Both the position numbers and the translations under genes were made by a program. 59,537 bases of DNA from Bacillota bacterium (GTDB taxonomy: Bacteria; Bacillota; Clostridia; Lachnospirales; Lachnospiraceae). The stretch lies in assembly GCA_023408815.1 (NCBI GenBank), contig JAEYJO010000011.1:1-59537 (forward strand), written 5' to 3'. Shown piece by piece: positions 23,296-31,403 of the stretch; position 1 is the first letter of the stretch, and the number at the start of each line of letters is the position of its first letter. The notes under the pieces are model-generated. The model was given only the letters and a program-made list of their open reading frames with translations, was not told the DNA's origin and ran no database searches.

Positions 23296-25011
23296 TTATT
23301 CTGGCGATTCAGTCTCACCATCCTGCGATGGCCCGCCGTTCTCAGGCGGCGTCTGTCTGTCCGGAGGCGTCTTGCCATCCTCCGGCATCTCTGCGCCCGA
23401 AGGCATATCAGGCATTTCTCCGTCCGCAGGCATCTGCGTTCCATCCGGTTCTTCTCCGCCCTGAGGCATCTGGCTTGCGTCCGGTCTCTCTCCATCCCGG
23501 TTCATCATTCCCTGCCCTCCGCCGAAGCCGCTTTGCTGTCCATTGCTCGTAACTACGCCGGATAACGTAATCTCTGCCGTCTGCTCACCGGAAGTCAAGG
23601 TGTAGGTCGCATCCTTCTGAAGCTCAGGAGTGCTTATCAGAACCGACTGATATTGCTTCTCAGGCGTAACAGATATTATCACATTGCCGTCCGCATCGGT
23701 AAGCGTCGTCTCTGTTCCTGCTGACGCTGCAGAGGCGAGGTTATATAATAAGGAACATTGGGTAGAGCTGTCCGAAAATCCCTGCGCCATGCCGGAACTT
23801 CCGGTTACCACGAAGATTCCTCCGGTAATCTGTGCGCTGCCGTTATAATCCAGACCTGCATTTCCATTGTCGGCAGGCCCGCTCACATAAGTGGTTCCTC
23901 CCGTTACATAAATGGAGCCATTGCTGTCAATTCCATCCCCGCCCGCATCTATCGTGAGGGTGCCTCCGTTTATGGCGATATAGCAGTTTGTATCGTTAGC
24001 CATTTCACCGCCTCCTCCGCCAAAACCGGCGGTCTCTTCGGTTTCCTCAGAGCTGCTGCCGCTGGCCGCATTCAGTCCGTCATCCTGTACTGTAATATCT
24101 ATCGTGCCGCCATCAATGATGAGAGCCGTTCCTTCAATTCCTTCCTGCCCGTTCAAGACATTAATCTCTCCACCGCAAATGTATACATAGCCCTTGGTGA
24201 CATCGTCGCCGTTCTTGGACTGTATCCCGTTGCCGTCCGTTACCGTCAGGTTGAAGATTCCTTCCTTAATCTTCACGCAATCCTTTCCGTTCAAGGCATC
24301 CTTTACGGCTGTAATGTTAAAGGTACCTCCGGTTATGACGAGGTCGTCCTTGGAGGCGATTCCATGCTTATAGTTTCCGGTGATATTTAGGACACCGCTG
24401 CCGTTAATCGTCAAATCCGCCTTGCTGAAAATGACCGCATCCACTTCATTATCGTCGGTCTGAACATACTCTGTCCCGTCAGTCAGCGTATTCTCGCTGC
24501 CTTCCTCTAAGGTAATGAATACTTTATCCGCATTCTTAATATATATGGGGGCACTGTCTGAGGAGGACAGAGTAACTCCGTTCAATACTAGCTGGATCTT
24601 ATCGGCATCCTCCGCGTCCACAATGATCTGTCCGTCCGTAAGAACTCCCGATATCACGTAGGTGCCTTCATCGCTGATCGTTACCACATTTCCCTCTGCC
24701 TTCGCTCCGGTTCCTGATATCTCGGCGCTGTCTCCGTTCAATGTGACCTTCACTGCTGTGCTTTCTTCATAGCCTACATCTAAATCACTCGCCGTAAATT
24801 CCTTATCTATCTCTACCTGCGATTCCACGGACAGAGATTCCTGCGTCTGTACACCGGATGCGCTGTTCGAAGCCGTCTGCGCGCCGGCAGCCACCTCCTC
24901 TGCCACTTCCTGTGCATCGTTCCCTTGTGCGCTCCCGCAGCCCGATATGAGAGCTGCCGCTGCCAGAACGGCCACCATGCTTTTCCACTTTCTTCTTTTT
25001 GTATTTATCAT
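23296..25011 (-). CDS. Surface lipoprotein, carbohydrate-binding-domain (beta-helix) type, of the VTC operon
   Basis: About 571-aa lipoprotein: lipobox LISGC near 26-30, then a long region with repeated strand-turn units (INGSGVLNITGNYKHGIAS, GGTFNITAVKDALNG, GGEINVLNGQEGIEG), a right-handed beta-helix pattern. The C-terminus (about 485 on) is a Pro/Met/Gly/Asp/Glu-rich tail with repeats such as DGEMPDMPSG. It is third in the VTC-DUF4956 operon, a recurring arrangement in Firmicutes. Function unknown; matrix or wall binding is a guess. ATG 25023 is too close to AAAGG; 25011 is preferred. Confidence 0.78.
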   Translation of the reverse strand: MINTKRRKWKSMVAVLAAAALISGCGSAQGNDAQEVAEEVAAGAQTASNSASGVQTQESLSVESQVEIDKEFTASDLDVGYEESTAVKVTLNGDSAEISGTGAKAEGNVVTISDEGTYVISGVLTDGQIIVDAEDADKIQLVLNGVTLSSSDSAPIYIKNADKVFITLEEGSENTLTDGTEYVQTDDNEVDAVIFSKADLTINGSGVLNITGNYKHGIASKDDLVITGGTFNITAVKDALNGKDCVKIKEGIFNLTVTDGNGIQSKNGDDVTKGYVYICGGEINVLNGQEGIEGTALIIDGGTIDITVQDDGLNAASGSSSEETEETAGFGGGGGEMANDTNCYIAINGGTLTIDAGGDGIDSNGSIYVTGGTTYVSGPADNGNAGLDYNGSAQITGGIFVVTGSSGMAQGFSDSSTQCSLLYNLASAASAGTETTLTDADGNVIISVTPEKQYQSVLISTPELQKDATYTLTSGEQTAEITLSGVVTSNGQQSGFGGGQGMMNRDGERPDASQMPQGGEEPDGTQMPADGEMPDMPSGAEMPEDGKTPPDRQTPPENGGPSQDGETESPE

Positions 25012-25050
25012 ATTACTAACCATACCTTTCTTTTTTCTGCTGCTTGCAGA

Positions 25051-25716
25051 TTATAGCTCTTCGCTTCCGGAGCTTATTCTTCCGCAGGTTATTTCCAGAT
25101 TCCCGTTTCTGCATCGCAAATCATCGATAAATTCCTTTTCCTGCTGCGTATCCCGCAGGGCAATCCGGTACTCCAGCTTGTAGAGGCTGCCCATATTGGC
25201 AGTCTTCACCCTGATAAGCTGGGATTTGGTCGTATATTTCTCAAATAAATCGTTGAACATGCCTGTATAGTTAAGCCCCTCCGGTATCGTGACCCTCAGC
25301 TCCTTTTCCTTCTGCCCCGGCTCACCGAAACCGGTAATATTATAAAGAATGCTCACGCCGCCTACAATTACTACAAAAATTATAGCAGCCGTAATATATC
25401 CGGTACCGGTGGCAAGACCTATAGCCATAGAAAGAAAAATGCTGCTGATTTCCTTGGCACTTCCCGGTATGGAGCGGAAACGTACGAGACTGAAGGCACC
25501 CATTACCGCTATTCCGGTTCCAAGATTGCCATTTACCAGCATGATCACCATCTGTACCATGGCCGGCAACAGCGCCAGTGTCATGATGAAGCCCTTGCTG
25601 CTGTCGTTGTATCTGCTGTGTATCCAGGCAATGACTGCACCCAGAAGCAGGGAACATGCGATACAGATCAAAAAGCTCTGTATGGAAAATGTATCGGTTA
25701 GTATCGAATTAAGCAT
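25051..25716 (-). CDS. DUF4956 integral membrane protein
   Basis: 221 aa. The N-terminal half has three to four membrane segments with the conserved GAFSLVRFRSIPGSAKEIS stretch (about residues 75-93) that marks DUF4956. The C-terminal half is cytoplasmic and soluble. It overlaps the VTC-domain gene by 8 bp (start ATG after AAAAGGAG). Constant neighbour of VTC-domain proteins; its biochemical role is not established. A membrane partner or channel for polyphosphate is an inference from context. Confidence 0.85.
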   Translation of the reverse strand: MLNSILTDTFSIQSFLICIACSLLLGAVIAWIHSRYNDSSKGFIMTLALLPAMVQMVIMLVNGNLGTGIAVMGAFSLVRFRSIPGSAKEISSIFLSMAIGLATGTGYITAAIIFVVIVGGVSILYNITGFGEPGQKEKELRVTIPEGLNYTGMFNDLFEKYTTKSQLIRVKTANMGSLYKLEYRIALRDTQQEKEFIDDLRCRNGNLEITCGRISSGSEEL

Positions 25717-26455
25717 ATTTTATTTCTCCTTTTCGTATCGTGATTTCATTCTTATTTTTCCTATTCTGCTCAGAATATTGATAGCCCCGTCCGTATTTTG
25801 AAAATGACACCGGATAAATGTCCAGTTCGTCCAGTATACGGGAAAGCCATAAGGGCATGGAGCCTGCAATCTTGATTTCCATGAGCCTCTGTCCTTTTTC
25901 CAGCAGAGGACTGCCCCATACTCCCGCTTCCAGATACAACGCCTCTTCTCTCCATAATATATCGCTGTCGAAGGTAATCCTCAATTCCGGGTCTTCGATA
26001 CCATACATGGCAATTCTGCTATAGGAGATATACATGGCGGGCTGTAAATTCTTGTAAAAGTTCAGAAACCAGTCAATTTCCCGGACAATCTGGCTCTTCC
26101 TCGGAACAGGGAGATTGTCGTAGAGGTAATGTTCGCTTTCCGTAAGCTCCATTTTCTCTCTGCGCTTGTATACGACTCCCTTGTACTTCTTCTTCAATTC
26201 CACGAATACCGGCGTCCCCTCTGCAGGCGTTCCATAACTTCTAAGCCTTAGCTTTTCCTTATAGACCGGCTTCTCTAACGAGCTGCAAATCAACTGATGA
26301 TTTGGCGTATCGAAGTAGATATTACATATGGTAGTCTTACCGAAATGATCGATAACCATATAATCCTCCAGCCGCCCTCTTAGCAATATATATGTCTTCT
26401 CACTGAGCAAATACTTCTTTTCATACCGTTTAAAGGTTCCCTGATACTGACTCAT
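25709..26455 (-). CDS. VTC-domain polyphosphate polymerase-like protein
   Basis: 248 aa of the VTC/triphosphate-tunnel family, whose yeast member (Vtc4) makes polyphosphate from ATP. Visible tunnel-type motifs are RYEKKYLLS, KLRLRSYG, VFVELKKKYKGVVYKRR, RITFDSDI and MEIKIAG, rich in the basic and acidic residues that line the tunnel. The frame is open to 26500, but ATG 26455 with AGGAGGAATTAGG upstream fits the family start. First gene of a three-gene operon. A three-fold CTTAAA motif lies at 26524-26554. Confidence 0.85.
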   Translation of the reverse strand: MSQYQGTFKRYEKKYLLSEKTYILLRGRLEDYMVIDHFGKTTICNIYFDTPNHQLICSSLEKPVYKEKLRLRSYGTPAEGTPVFVELKKKYKGVVYKRREKMELTESEHYLYDNLPVPRKSQIVREIDWFLNFYKNLQPAMYISYSRIAMYGIEDPELRITFDSDILWREEALYLEAGVWGSPLLEKGQRLMEIKIAGSMPLWLSRILDELDIYPVSFSKYGRGYQYSEQNRKNKNEITIRKGEIKYA

Positions 26456-26523
26456 CCTAATTCCTCCTATCATCCGCGTGCTGCTTTTTGATAAGTTCAT
26501 TGTATCGTCTGTACCTAAAACGA

Positions 26524-26554
26524 ACCTTAAACTTTACTTTAAATTTACTTAAAG
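26524..26554 (-). promoter_or_regulatory. 11-bp-phased CTTAAA repeats upstream of the VTC operon
   Basis: CCTTAAA, CTTTAAA and CTTAAAG start at 26526, 26537 and 26548, exactly 11 bp apart, as in direct-repeat sites of OmpR/PhoB regulators. The edge GAACCTTAAA (26522-26531) is identical to 31279-31288 upstream of the two-component operon. Arms AAACTTTA and TAAAGTTT (26529-26557) also give dyad symmetry. Confidence 0.65.
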
Positions 26555-26558
26555 TTTA

Positions 26559-27440
26559 TTATAAATTCTGTTCGAGTATAAAATTCCAAAATACCTCCGC
26601 GTTGGCAGGCAGTACATGATGTCGTTTACGGATCATAGATAAATAGGAGATGTGTTCCGGGGAAATGATGTTTAAGTATGCTAACTTACTGTTATCGGTA
26701 TACCTTTTAACCGAGATAGGACTGATAGCGATTCCCATATCAGATATGATCAAAGGTATAATACTCGCGATCTGATTATATAGACAGAGTACATGACAGG
26801 GTTTTGAAATTTCTAAAAACCAATTGTGAATTTCACTTTGCAAAGGCTGTCTTGAAGGAATAAACAAAGGCTCCTCACATAGCTCGTCCAATTGAATCTT
26901 CGTCTGCGCTGCCAAAGGGTGATCCTTGCTTACAACCGCTATCCAAGTTTCTTTTTTCAGTGAAACCGCTTCAAAATTCGATGAGTTAAAGGGCTCGCGG
27001 ATAAAACCGATTTCGGCTATGCCCTGCTCCAGCCTCTGACATATATCATTGCTGTTGCCGCACCATATGTCATAGCTGATGAGAGGATACTGTTTCTGAA
27101 AAGCGGGGATAATATCGGGCAGAATACTGGCGCTGCAGGTCTCCGTCACGTCGATGGAAAGAAAGCCTTTTACGATTTGCTCTCTCATTTGCGTTAGCTG
27201 CTGGGTCGTATGATTGGCCATATTTAAAATATATTCTGCCTGCTGTGCCAAATATTTACCTTCCTCGGTCAGCTGAATCTTACGCTTTCCGCGAATGAAC
27301 AGCGAAACGCCAAGCTCCGCCTCCAGCTGTGCCATCTGACGGCTTAAAGGCGGCTGGGAAATATTCAGTTTCCTGGCTGCGTGTGTAATATTTAATTCCT
27401 GCGCCACAGTGAGAAAATATTGTAAAGTTCTTAACTCCAT
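26559..27440 (-). CDS. LysR-family transcriptional regulator
   Basis: About 293 aa. The N-terminal winged helix reads MELRTLQYFLTVAQELNITH with SQPPLSRQMAQLE as recognition region. Residues 90-290 are a LysR substrate-binding domain. The start at ATG 27440 fits the family; upstream in-frame codons to 27458 are unlikely. It ends close to the VTC operon regulatory region and is divergent from the DUF1275 gene, whose control is its most likely role. Confidence 0.9.
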   Translation of the reverse strand: MELRTLQYFLTVAQELNITHAARKLNISQPPLSRQMAQLEAELGVSLFIRGKRKIQLTEEGKYLAQQAEYILNMANHTTQQLTQMREQIVKGFLSIDVTETCSASILPDIIPAFQKQYPLISYDIWCGNSNDICQRLEQGIAEIGFIREPFNSSNFEAVSLKKETWIAVVSKDHPLAAQTKIQLDELCEEPLFIPSRQPLQSEIHNWFLEISKPCHVLCLYNQIASIIPLIISDMGIAISPISVKRYTDNSKLAYLNIISPEHISYLSMIRKRHHVLPANAEVFWNFILEQNL

Positions 27441-27543
27441 ATTTATGATACCTTTCAAGTATGATATTGAATATATTATATGTATTTTAGATAATCAAGT
27501 CAATGTGCTATTCTATTGTGCGTAGTATAGGAAAGGCATGGTT

Positions 27544-28242
27544 ATGATTATGGTTAAATGGATCAAAAATGAGATAGATTTGCTTTTACATTATAATATG
27601 TCGATGGTCGGCGGTTTCTTAGGCGTTTATGCCCTGCTGGAAAGAGGGGGGAATTTCGGTTCCTCACAAACTTCGAATATGATATATCTGATGGTCGGCT
27701 GGCTTCATGGAAGCGTGAATGAAATATTGATTCACACACTTTCGCTGCTCATCTACATAATCACGTTAGTCATCGCTTTCCTGCTGCCGAAATATGTTAA
27801 GGCTGATATGCGGTACCTTTGTATCATTGCGGAAATGATAGGCGTTTTATTTGCAGGCTTTTTGCCTGCCGAAATGAATCCTATCGTCGCTCTTTATCCG
27901 ATCTTTGCGATGGCCGGCTTACAATGGGGAACCTTCAGCGGCGCAAAGGGATATGCCAGTTCCACCATTTTCTCTACAAACAATTTAAGACAAACCGTTT
28001 ATTCTTTCACCGAATATTGCCGTACAAGGGAATCCGCGGAACTGCAGAAATTTAAATTTTTTATGTTTACTCTTATTTTCTATCATTTGGGAGTCGTTAT
28101 TGGATTTATTTCTGTAGTCAGCTTAGATATAACAGGGATCTGGATGTGCATCGTTCCGCTTATTGTCGCTTTTGCCTTATTGACTGCAGCAACCACAGCG
28201 AGCCGTAAAACAGATTTTGAGAACCTCGCTCAAAGGTCTTGA
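27544..28242 (+). CDS. DUF1275 (YoaK-like) membrane protein
   Basis: About 232 aa with six hydrophobic segments and the DUF1275 features GGFLGVYALLERGGNFGSSQ and SNMIYLMVGW near the N-terminus and NLRQTVYSF in the middle. Function unknown for the family; it is a predicted inner-membrane protein. ATG 27544 has good spacing to GGAAAGG, better than the ATG at 27538. Divergent from LysR and followed 61 bp later by an aldo/keto reductase, so the pair may be LysR-controlled. Confidence 0.82.
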   Translation: MIMVKWIKNEIDLLLHYNMSMVGGFLGVYALLERGGNFGSSQTSNMIYLMVGWLHGSVNEILIHTLSLLIYIITLVIAFLLPKYVKADMRYLCIIAEMIGVLFAGFLPAEMNPIVALYPIFAMAGLQWGTFSGAKGYASSTIFSTNNLRQTVYSFTEYCRTRESAELQKFKFFMFTLIFYHLGVVIGFISVVSLDITGIWMCIVPLIVAFALLTAATTASRKTDFENLAQRS

Positions 28243-28303
28243 CTTCCCTTATATTTAAGGCAATACTATGAATAGTACCAATAATCATATAAGGAGAAAA
28301 ATT

Positions 28304-29299
28304 ATGTACGAGGCATCATCTTCACGCTATCAATCTATGACCTACTATCATTGCGGCGGCAGCGGCCTGCAATTGCCGGCTATTTCTCTCGGACTTTGGC
28401 ACAACTTCGGAGATACCGCTTCTTATGAAAACATGAAGCAGCTATGTTTTACCGCTTTCGATAACGGCATCACCCATTTTGATCTGGCTAACAACTATGG
28501 GCCCGCTCCCGGCAGCGCCGAAAAAAATCTGGGACTTATTCTGGAAGAAAACTTCAAAGCATACCGCGATGAGCTGATCATCAGTACGAAGGCCGGTTAT
28601 GACATGTGGGAAGGCCCTTACGGCAACTGGGGCAGCCGCAAATATCTCATCGCCAGTCTGGACCAAAGCCTAAAGCGCATGGGCCTGGATTATGTAGATA
28701 TCTTCTATCATCACCGCATGGACCCCGACACGCCTTTGGAAGAGACCATGGGTGCGCTGGCACAGTGCGTAACAAGCGGCAAAGCTCTGTATGTAGGACT
28801 TTCCAACTACGACGGAGAGTCCTTGAAAAAGGCCTCCGCTATATTGGACGAGCTGCACTGCCCGTTCATCATCAATCAAAACCGGTATTCTATCTTCGAC
28901 CGTTCCATAGAGGAAAACGGTCTGAAGAAAACAGCAGTAAAGCTGAAAAAGGGAATTATCGCGTTCAGCCCTTTAGCTCAAGGCATGCTCACCGACAGAT
29001 ATTTGAATGGTATCCCACAGGATAGCCGGATTATGACAGACGGACGCTTCCTTACGGGCTCCTCTTTGACCAAGGAAAAGCTGACACAGATACAAATGCT
29101 CAACGAATTGGCAAAAGACAGGGGACAGACCCTGGCAGAAATGGCGTTAAGCTGGATCCTTCGCGACGGCATGGTAACCAGCGTGCTGATCGGTGCATCC
29201 AAACCGTCACAGATTCTCGATAACATCAAGGCCTTGGCAAATACTTCCTTTACGACGCAGGAGCTTGCCCGGATCGATAAAATTATAGAATTACAGTAA
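28304..29299 (+). CDS. Aldo/keto reductase (YghZ/GAP-reductase-like)
   Basis: 331-aa NADPH-dependent reductase of the AKR superfamily. It has the catalytic tetrad context FDLANNYGPAPGSAE (Asp/Tyr), ISTKAGYDMWEGPYG (Lys) and YHHRMDPDTP (His), the pattern of the AKR14-like L-glyceraldehyde-3-phosphate reductases. The C-terminal cofactor stretch is SVLIGASKPSQI. ATG 28304 follows AAGGAG by 6 nt. Its 3' end overlaps the convergent histidine kinase gene by 17 bp. Confidence 0.92.
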   Translation: MYEASSSRYQSMTYYHCGGSGLQLPAISLGLWHNFGDTASYENMKQLCFTAFDNGITHFDLANNYGPAPGSAEKNLGLILEENFKAYRDELIISTKAGYDMWEGPYGNWGSRKYLIASLDQSLKRMGLDYVDIFYHHRMDPDTPLEETMGALAQCVTSGKALYVGLSNYDGESLKKASAILDELHCPFIINQNRYSIFDRSIEENGLKKTAVKLKKGIIAFSPLAQGMLTDRYLNGIPQDSRIMTDGRFLTGSSLTKEKLTQIQMLNELAKDRGQTLAEMALSWILRDGMVTSVLIGASKPSQILDNIKALANTSFTTQELARIDKIIELQ

Positions 29300-30509
29300 A
29301 TATTATGGAGCGCCCGTCATCACTTTTGGCTCCAATCTTTCCATGATGGGCCTCCACAATAGACTTGGCGATGGACAGTCCGATGCCGTAGCCGCCGGTC
29401 TCTCTGGCACGGGAAGCGTCCGCCCGGTAAAATCGGTCGAACAGCTTATCAAGGTTCTTCGTATCCAGTTCAAACACAGTATTGTATACCTCCAGCTTCA
29501 CGCCTTTCCTGGCTGCCGACAGAGTGACCCCTACGGTGCCTTCCTCGTTGGAATATTTCATAGCATTATCCACCAGGGTAGAGACTAACTGCTGAATACT
29601 GTTCTCATCACCATGGAACATAAGCCCGGGCTGGATATCCAGTTGAAATGTCTTGTTCTGCATCTCTGCCATCGGCTGGAAAGAACCTGCGATTTCTTCT
29701 ACCGTCCTGCTTAAGTTCATGTCCGTAAGCACCAGCTTCAGATTGTCCTCTTCCATTCTTGAGAGCATGAGCAGGTTTTTGACCAGCTTGTCCAGTCTGG
29801 ATATCTGATTGCGGATGCTGGTAATCCATTCGCTGCTTCCCCCTGTCAGTTCAAGCACATCCGCATTTGCCGATATGATCGCTATGGGAGTCTTTATCTC
29901 GTGTCCCGCATCCGTAATGAATTGTTTCTGCTTTTCCGCATTTTCGATAATAGGCTTAATGGCTCGTCTGGAAAATACGGATACCAGGAGGAACATGAGA
30001 ACAAAGGTTATGACTGCTACCACGCAGGAATTAAACAAGAATTTCGTCGCGGTAGAAATCTGCTCCTTGCAAAATACAAAAATCAGCATATATCCGTCCG
30101 AACTCCAAATGAGAGAATATTTGTAATTATCCAGATAACCGCTCTCTTTGCCTGAGGAAACTACCTGCGCGGCATAGTCCATCGCCGCTTCGGAGGATAT
30201 GGCGATATGACTCGTATCGATTTCCATAATATCCCCCGCTTCCCCTATTCTTACCACAAAATACCTTGTTGCGAACTGAGTCTCCTCATTCATTTCGAAA
30301 TCGGAGCGGAAGCCCCCCTTTGGAGGCTCTTTTTTTTCGAACTTCGGAAATTTCCCTTGATTCTGCGATAAAATGTCTATGGCCCCGTTCAGCCGCTGTT
30401 GCATCTGGTACAGATTGATTCCGTTAATGGTACCCATTAGAAGCAGCATGACCAAAAGCAGCGAACCCATGGTAATCATAATGAATTTTCTCTGTAATTT
30501 CTTAATCAT
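29283..30509 (-). CDS. Sensor histidine kinase (OmpR-type system)
   Basis: 408 aa. One membrane helix at about residues 12-32 and a second near 155-178 flank a 120-aa extracellular sensor of no recognised type. The HisKA domain has TDAGHEIKTPIAIIS (His about 202). The HATPase domain has VDNAMKYSN and YGIGLSIAKSIVEAH. It overlaps its response regulator by 8 bp. The signal is unknown; the shared motif with the VTC operon suggests involvement in polyphosphate or envelope control. Confidence 0.92.
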   Translation of the reverse strand: MIKKLQRKFIMITMGSLLLVMLLLMGTINGINLYQMQQRLNGAIDILSQNQGKFPKFEKKEPPKGGFRSDFEMNEETQFATRYFVVRIGEAGDIMEIDTSHIAISSEAAMDYAAQVVSSGKESGYLDNYKYSLIWSSDGYMLIFVFCKEQISTATKFLFNSCVVAVITFVLMFLLVSVFSRRAIKPIIENAEKQKQFITDAGHEIKTPIAIISANADVLELTGGSSEWITSIRNQISRLDKLVKNLLMLSRMEEDNLKLVLTDMNLSRTVEEIAGSFQPMAEMQNKTFQLDIQPGLMFHGDENSIQQLVSTLVDNAMKYSNEEGTVGVTLSAARKGVKLEVYNTVFELDTKNLDKLFDRFYRADASRARETGGYGIGLSIAKSIVEAHHGKIGAKSDDGRSIIFTVIL

Positions 30510-31179
30510 CGCTTTCCTCCAGAGTATAGCCTACGCTTCTCACCGCTTTGATTTTCACATTGGCGTCCAAAGAGGCAAGCTTTTTTCGCAGATAAGAAAT
30601 GTATACCCATACCACATTGATTTCCGCTTCAGCGTCATATCCCCATATGCGTTCCATGAACTGCTCCGTAGAAATCAGGCGCTTAGGATTTACCATCAGC
30701 ATCTCCATCATTTGAAACTCCTTATTTCCAAGCCTTAACATGGACTGTCCGTTGGACAGCTCATAATTTTCTTTATTCAGGCTGATATTTCCAACTTCTA
30801 TCAGATTCGGAGTAAATTCCGACTTTCTCCTCCCCATGGCACGTATTCTGGCTAACAGCTCTCCCATAGCGAAGGGCTTGCTTAAATAGTCGTCCGCTCC
30901 CTTATCCAGCCCCAAAATCCGGTCCTCGACTTCCGTTCTGGCAGTCAATAGGAGAACAGGGGTATGTATTCCCTGCTGCCTTAACTGCTCCAGCACCTTA
31001 ATGCCATCCATTTTGGGCATCATAATATCCAGCACGATTACATCGTAATTCCCCGACAATCCGTAATCCAGCGCATCGGCTCCATTATATACCGGGTCTA
31101 CCGAATAGTTGTTATGCTTTAAAATTGCTACAAGAGCATTCGACAGCTCCTTTTCGTCCTCAGCCAGCAAGATTCTCAT
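30502..31179 (-). CDS. OmpR-family response regulator
   Basis: About 225 aa. The receiver has LLAEDEKE at 4-10, Asp51 in VLDIMMPKMDG and the Lys of YLSKPF near 101, so it looks fully phosphorylatable. The C-terminal winged helix includes VWVYISYLRKKL and RSVGYTLEE. Start chosen at ATG 31179 with CGGAGGG upstream; the frame extends to 31215. The direct repeats at 31279-31300, about 100 bp upstream, suggest autoregulation. Confidence 0.92.
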   Translation of the reverse strand: MRILLAEDEKELSNALVAILKHNNYSVDPVYNGADALDYGLSGNYDVIVLDIMMPKMDGIKVLEQLRQQGIHTPVLLLTARTEVEDRILGLDKGADDYLSKPFAMGELLARIRAMGRRKSEFTPNLIEVGNISLNKENYELSNGQSMLRLGNKEFQMMEMLMVNPKRLISTEQFMERIWGYDAEAEINVVWVYISYLRKKLASLDANVKIKAVRSVGYTLEESDD

Positions 31180-31278
31180 ATACGATTTCTCCCTCCGTAT
31201 CATTTTTTTCATCATATCCCAAACAGTTTAGAAATTCAAATCCGATATAATTCTTTTCCTTTATAAACTATACCGAAG

Positions 31279-31300
31279 GAACCTTAAATAAACCTTAAAA
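31279..31300 (-). promoter_or_regulatory. 11-bp-phased CTTAAA repeat upstream of the two-component operon
   Basis: ACCTTAAA occurs at 31281-31288 and again 11 bp later (31292-31299). The left 10 bp, GAACCTTAAA, is identical to the VTC-operon site at 26522 and has the same orientation relative to its gene. Probable binding site of the encoded OmpR-type regulator. Confidence 0.6.
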
Positions 31301-31362
31301 TGTTTTGAGGCGAATTCAAACGCAACCGTGATTTGACTGTAAAGGGATAGATTTTAAAAAAA

Positions 31363-31387
31363 GACGGACAGCTTAAGCTGTACCGCC
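31363..31387 (-). terminator. Terminator of the Ca2+-ATPase gene
   Basis: CAGCTTAAGCTG (31369-31380) is a perfect palindrome extended by CGG/CCG pairs, with a T run following on the minus strand. It lies 17 bp past the ATPase stop. Confidence 0.75.
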
Positions 31388-31403
31388 TTTTTAAATTTAA
31401 AAT

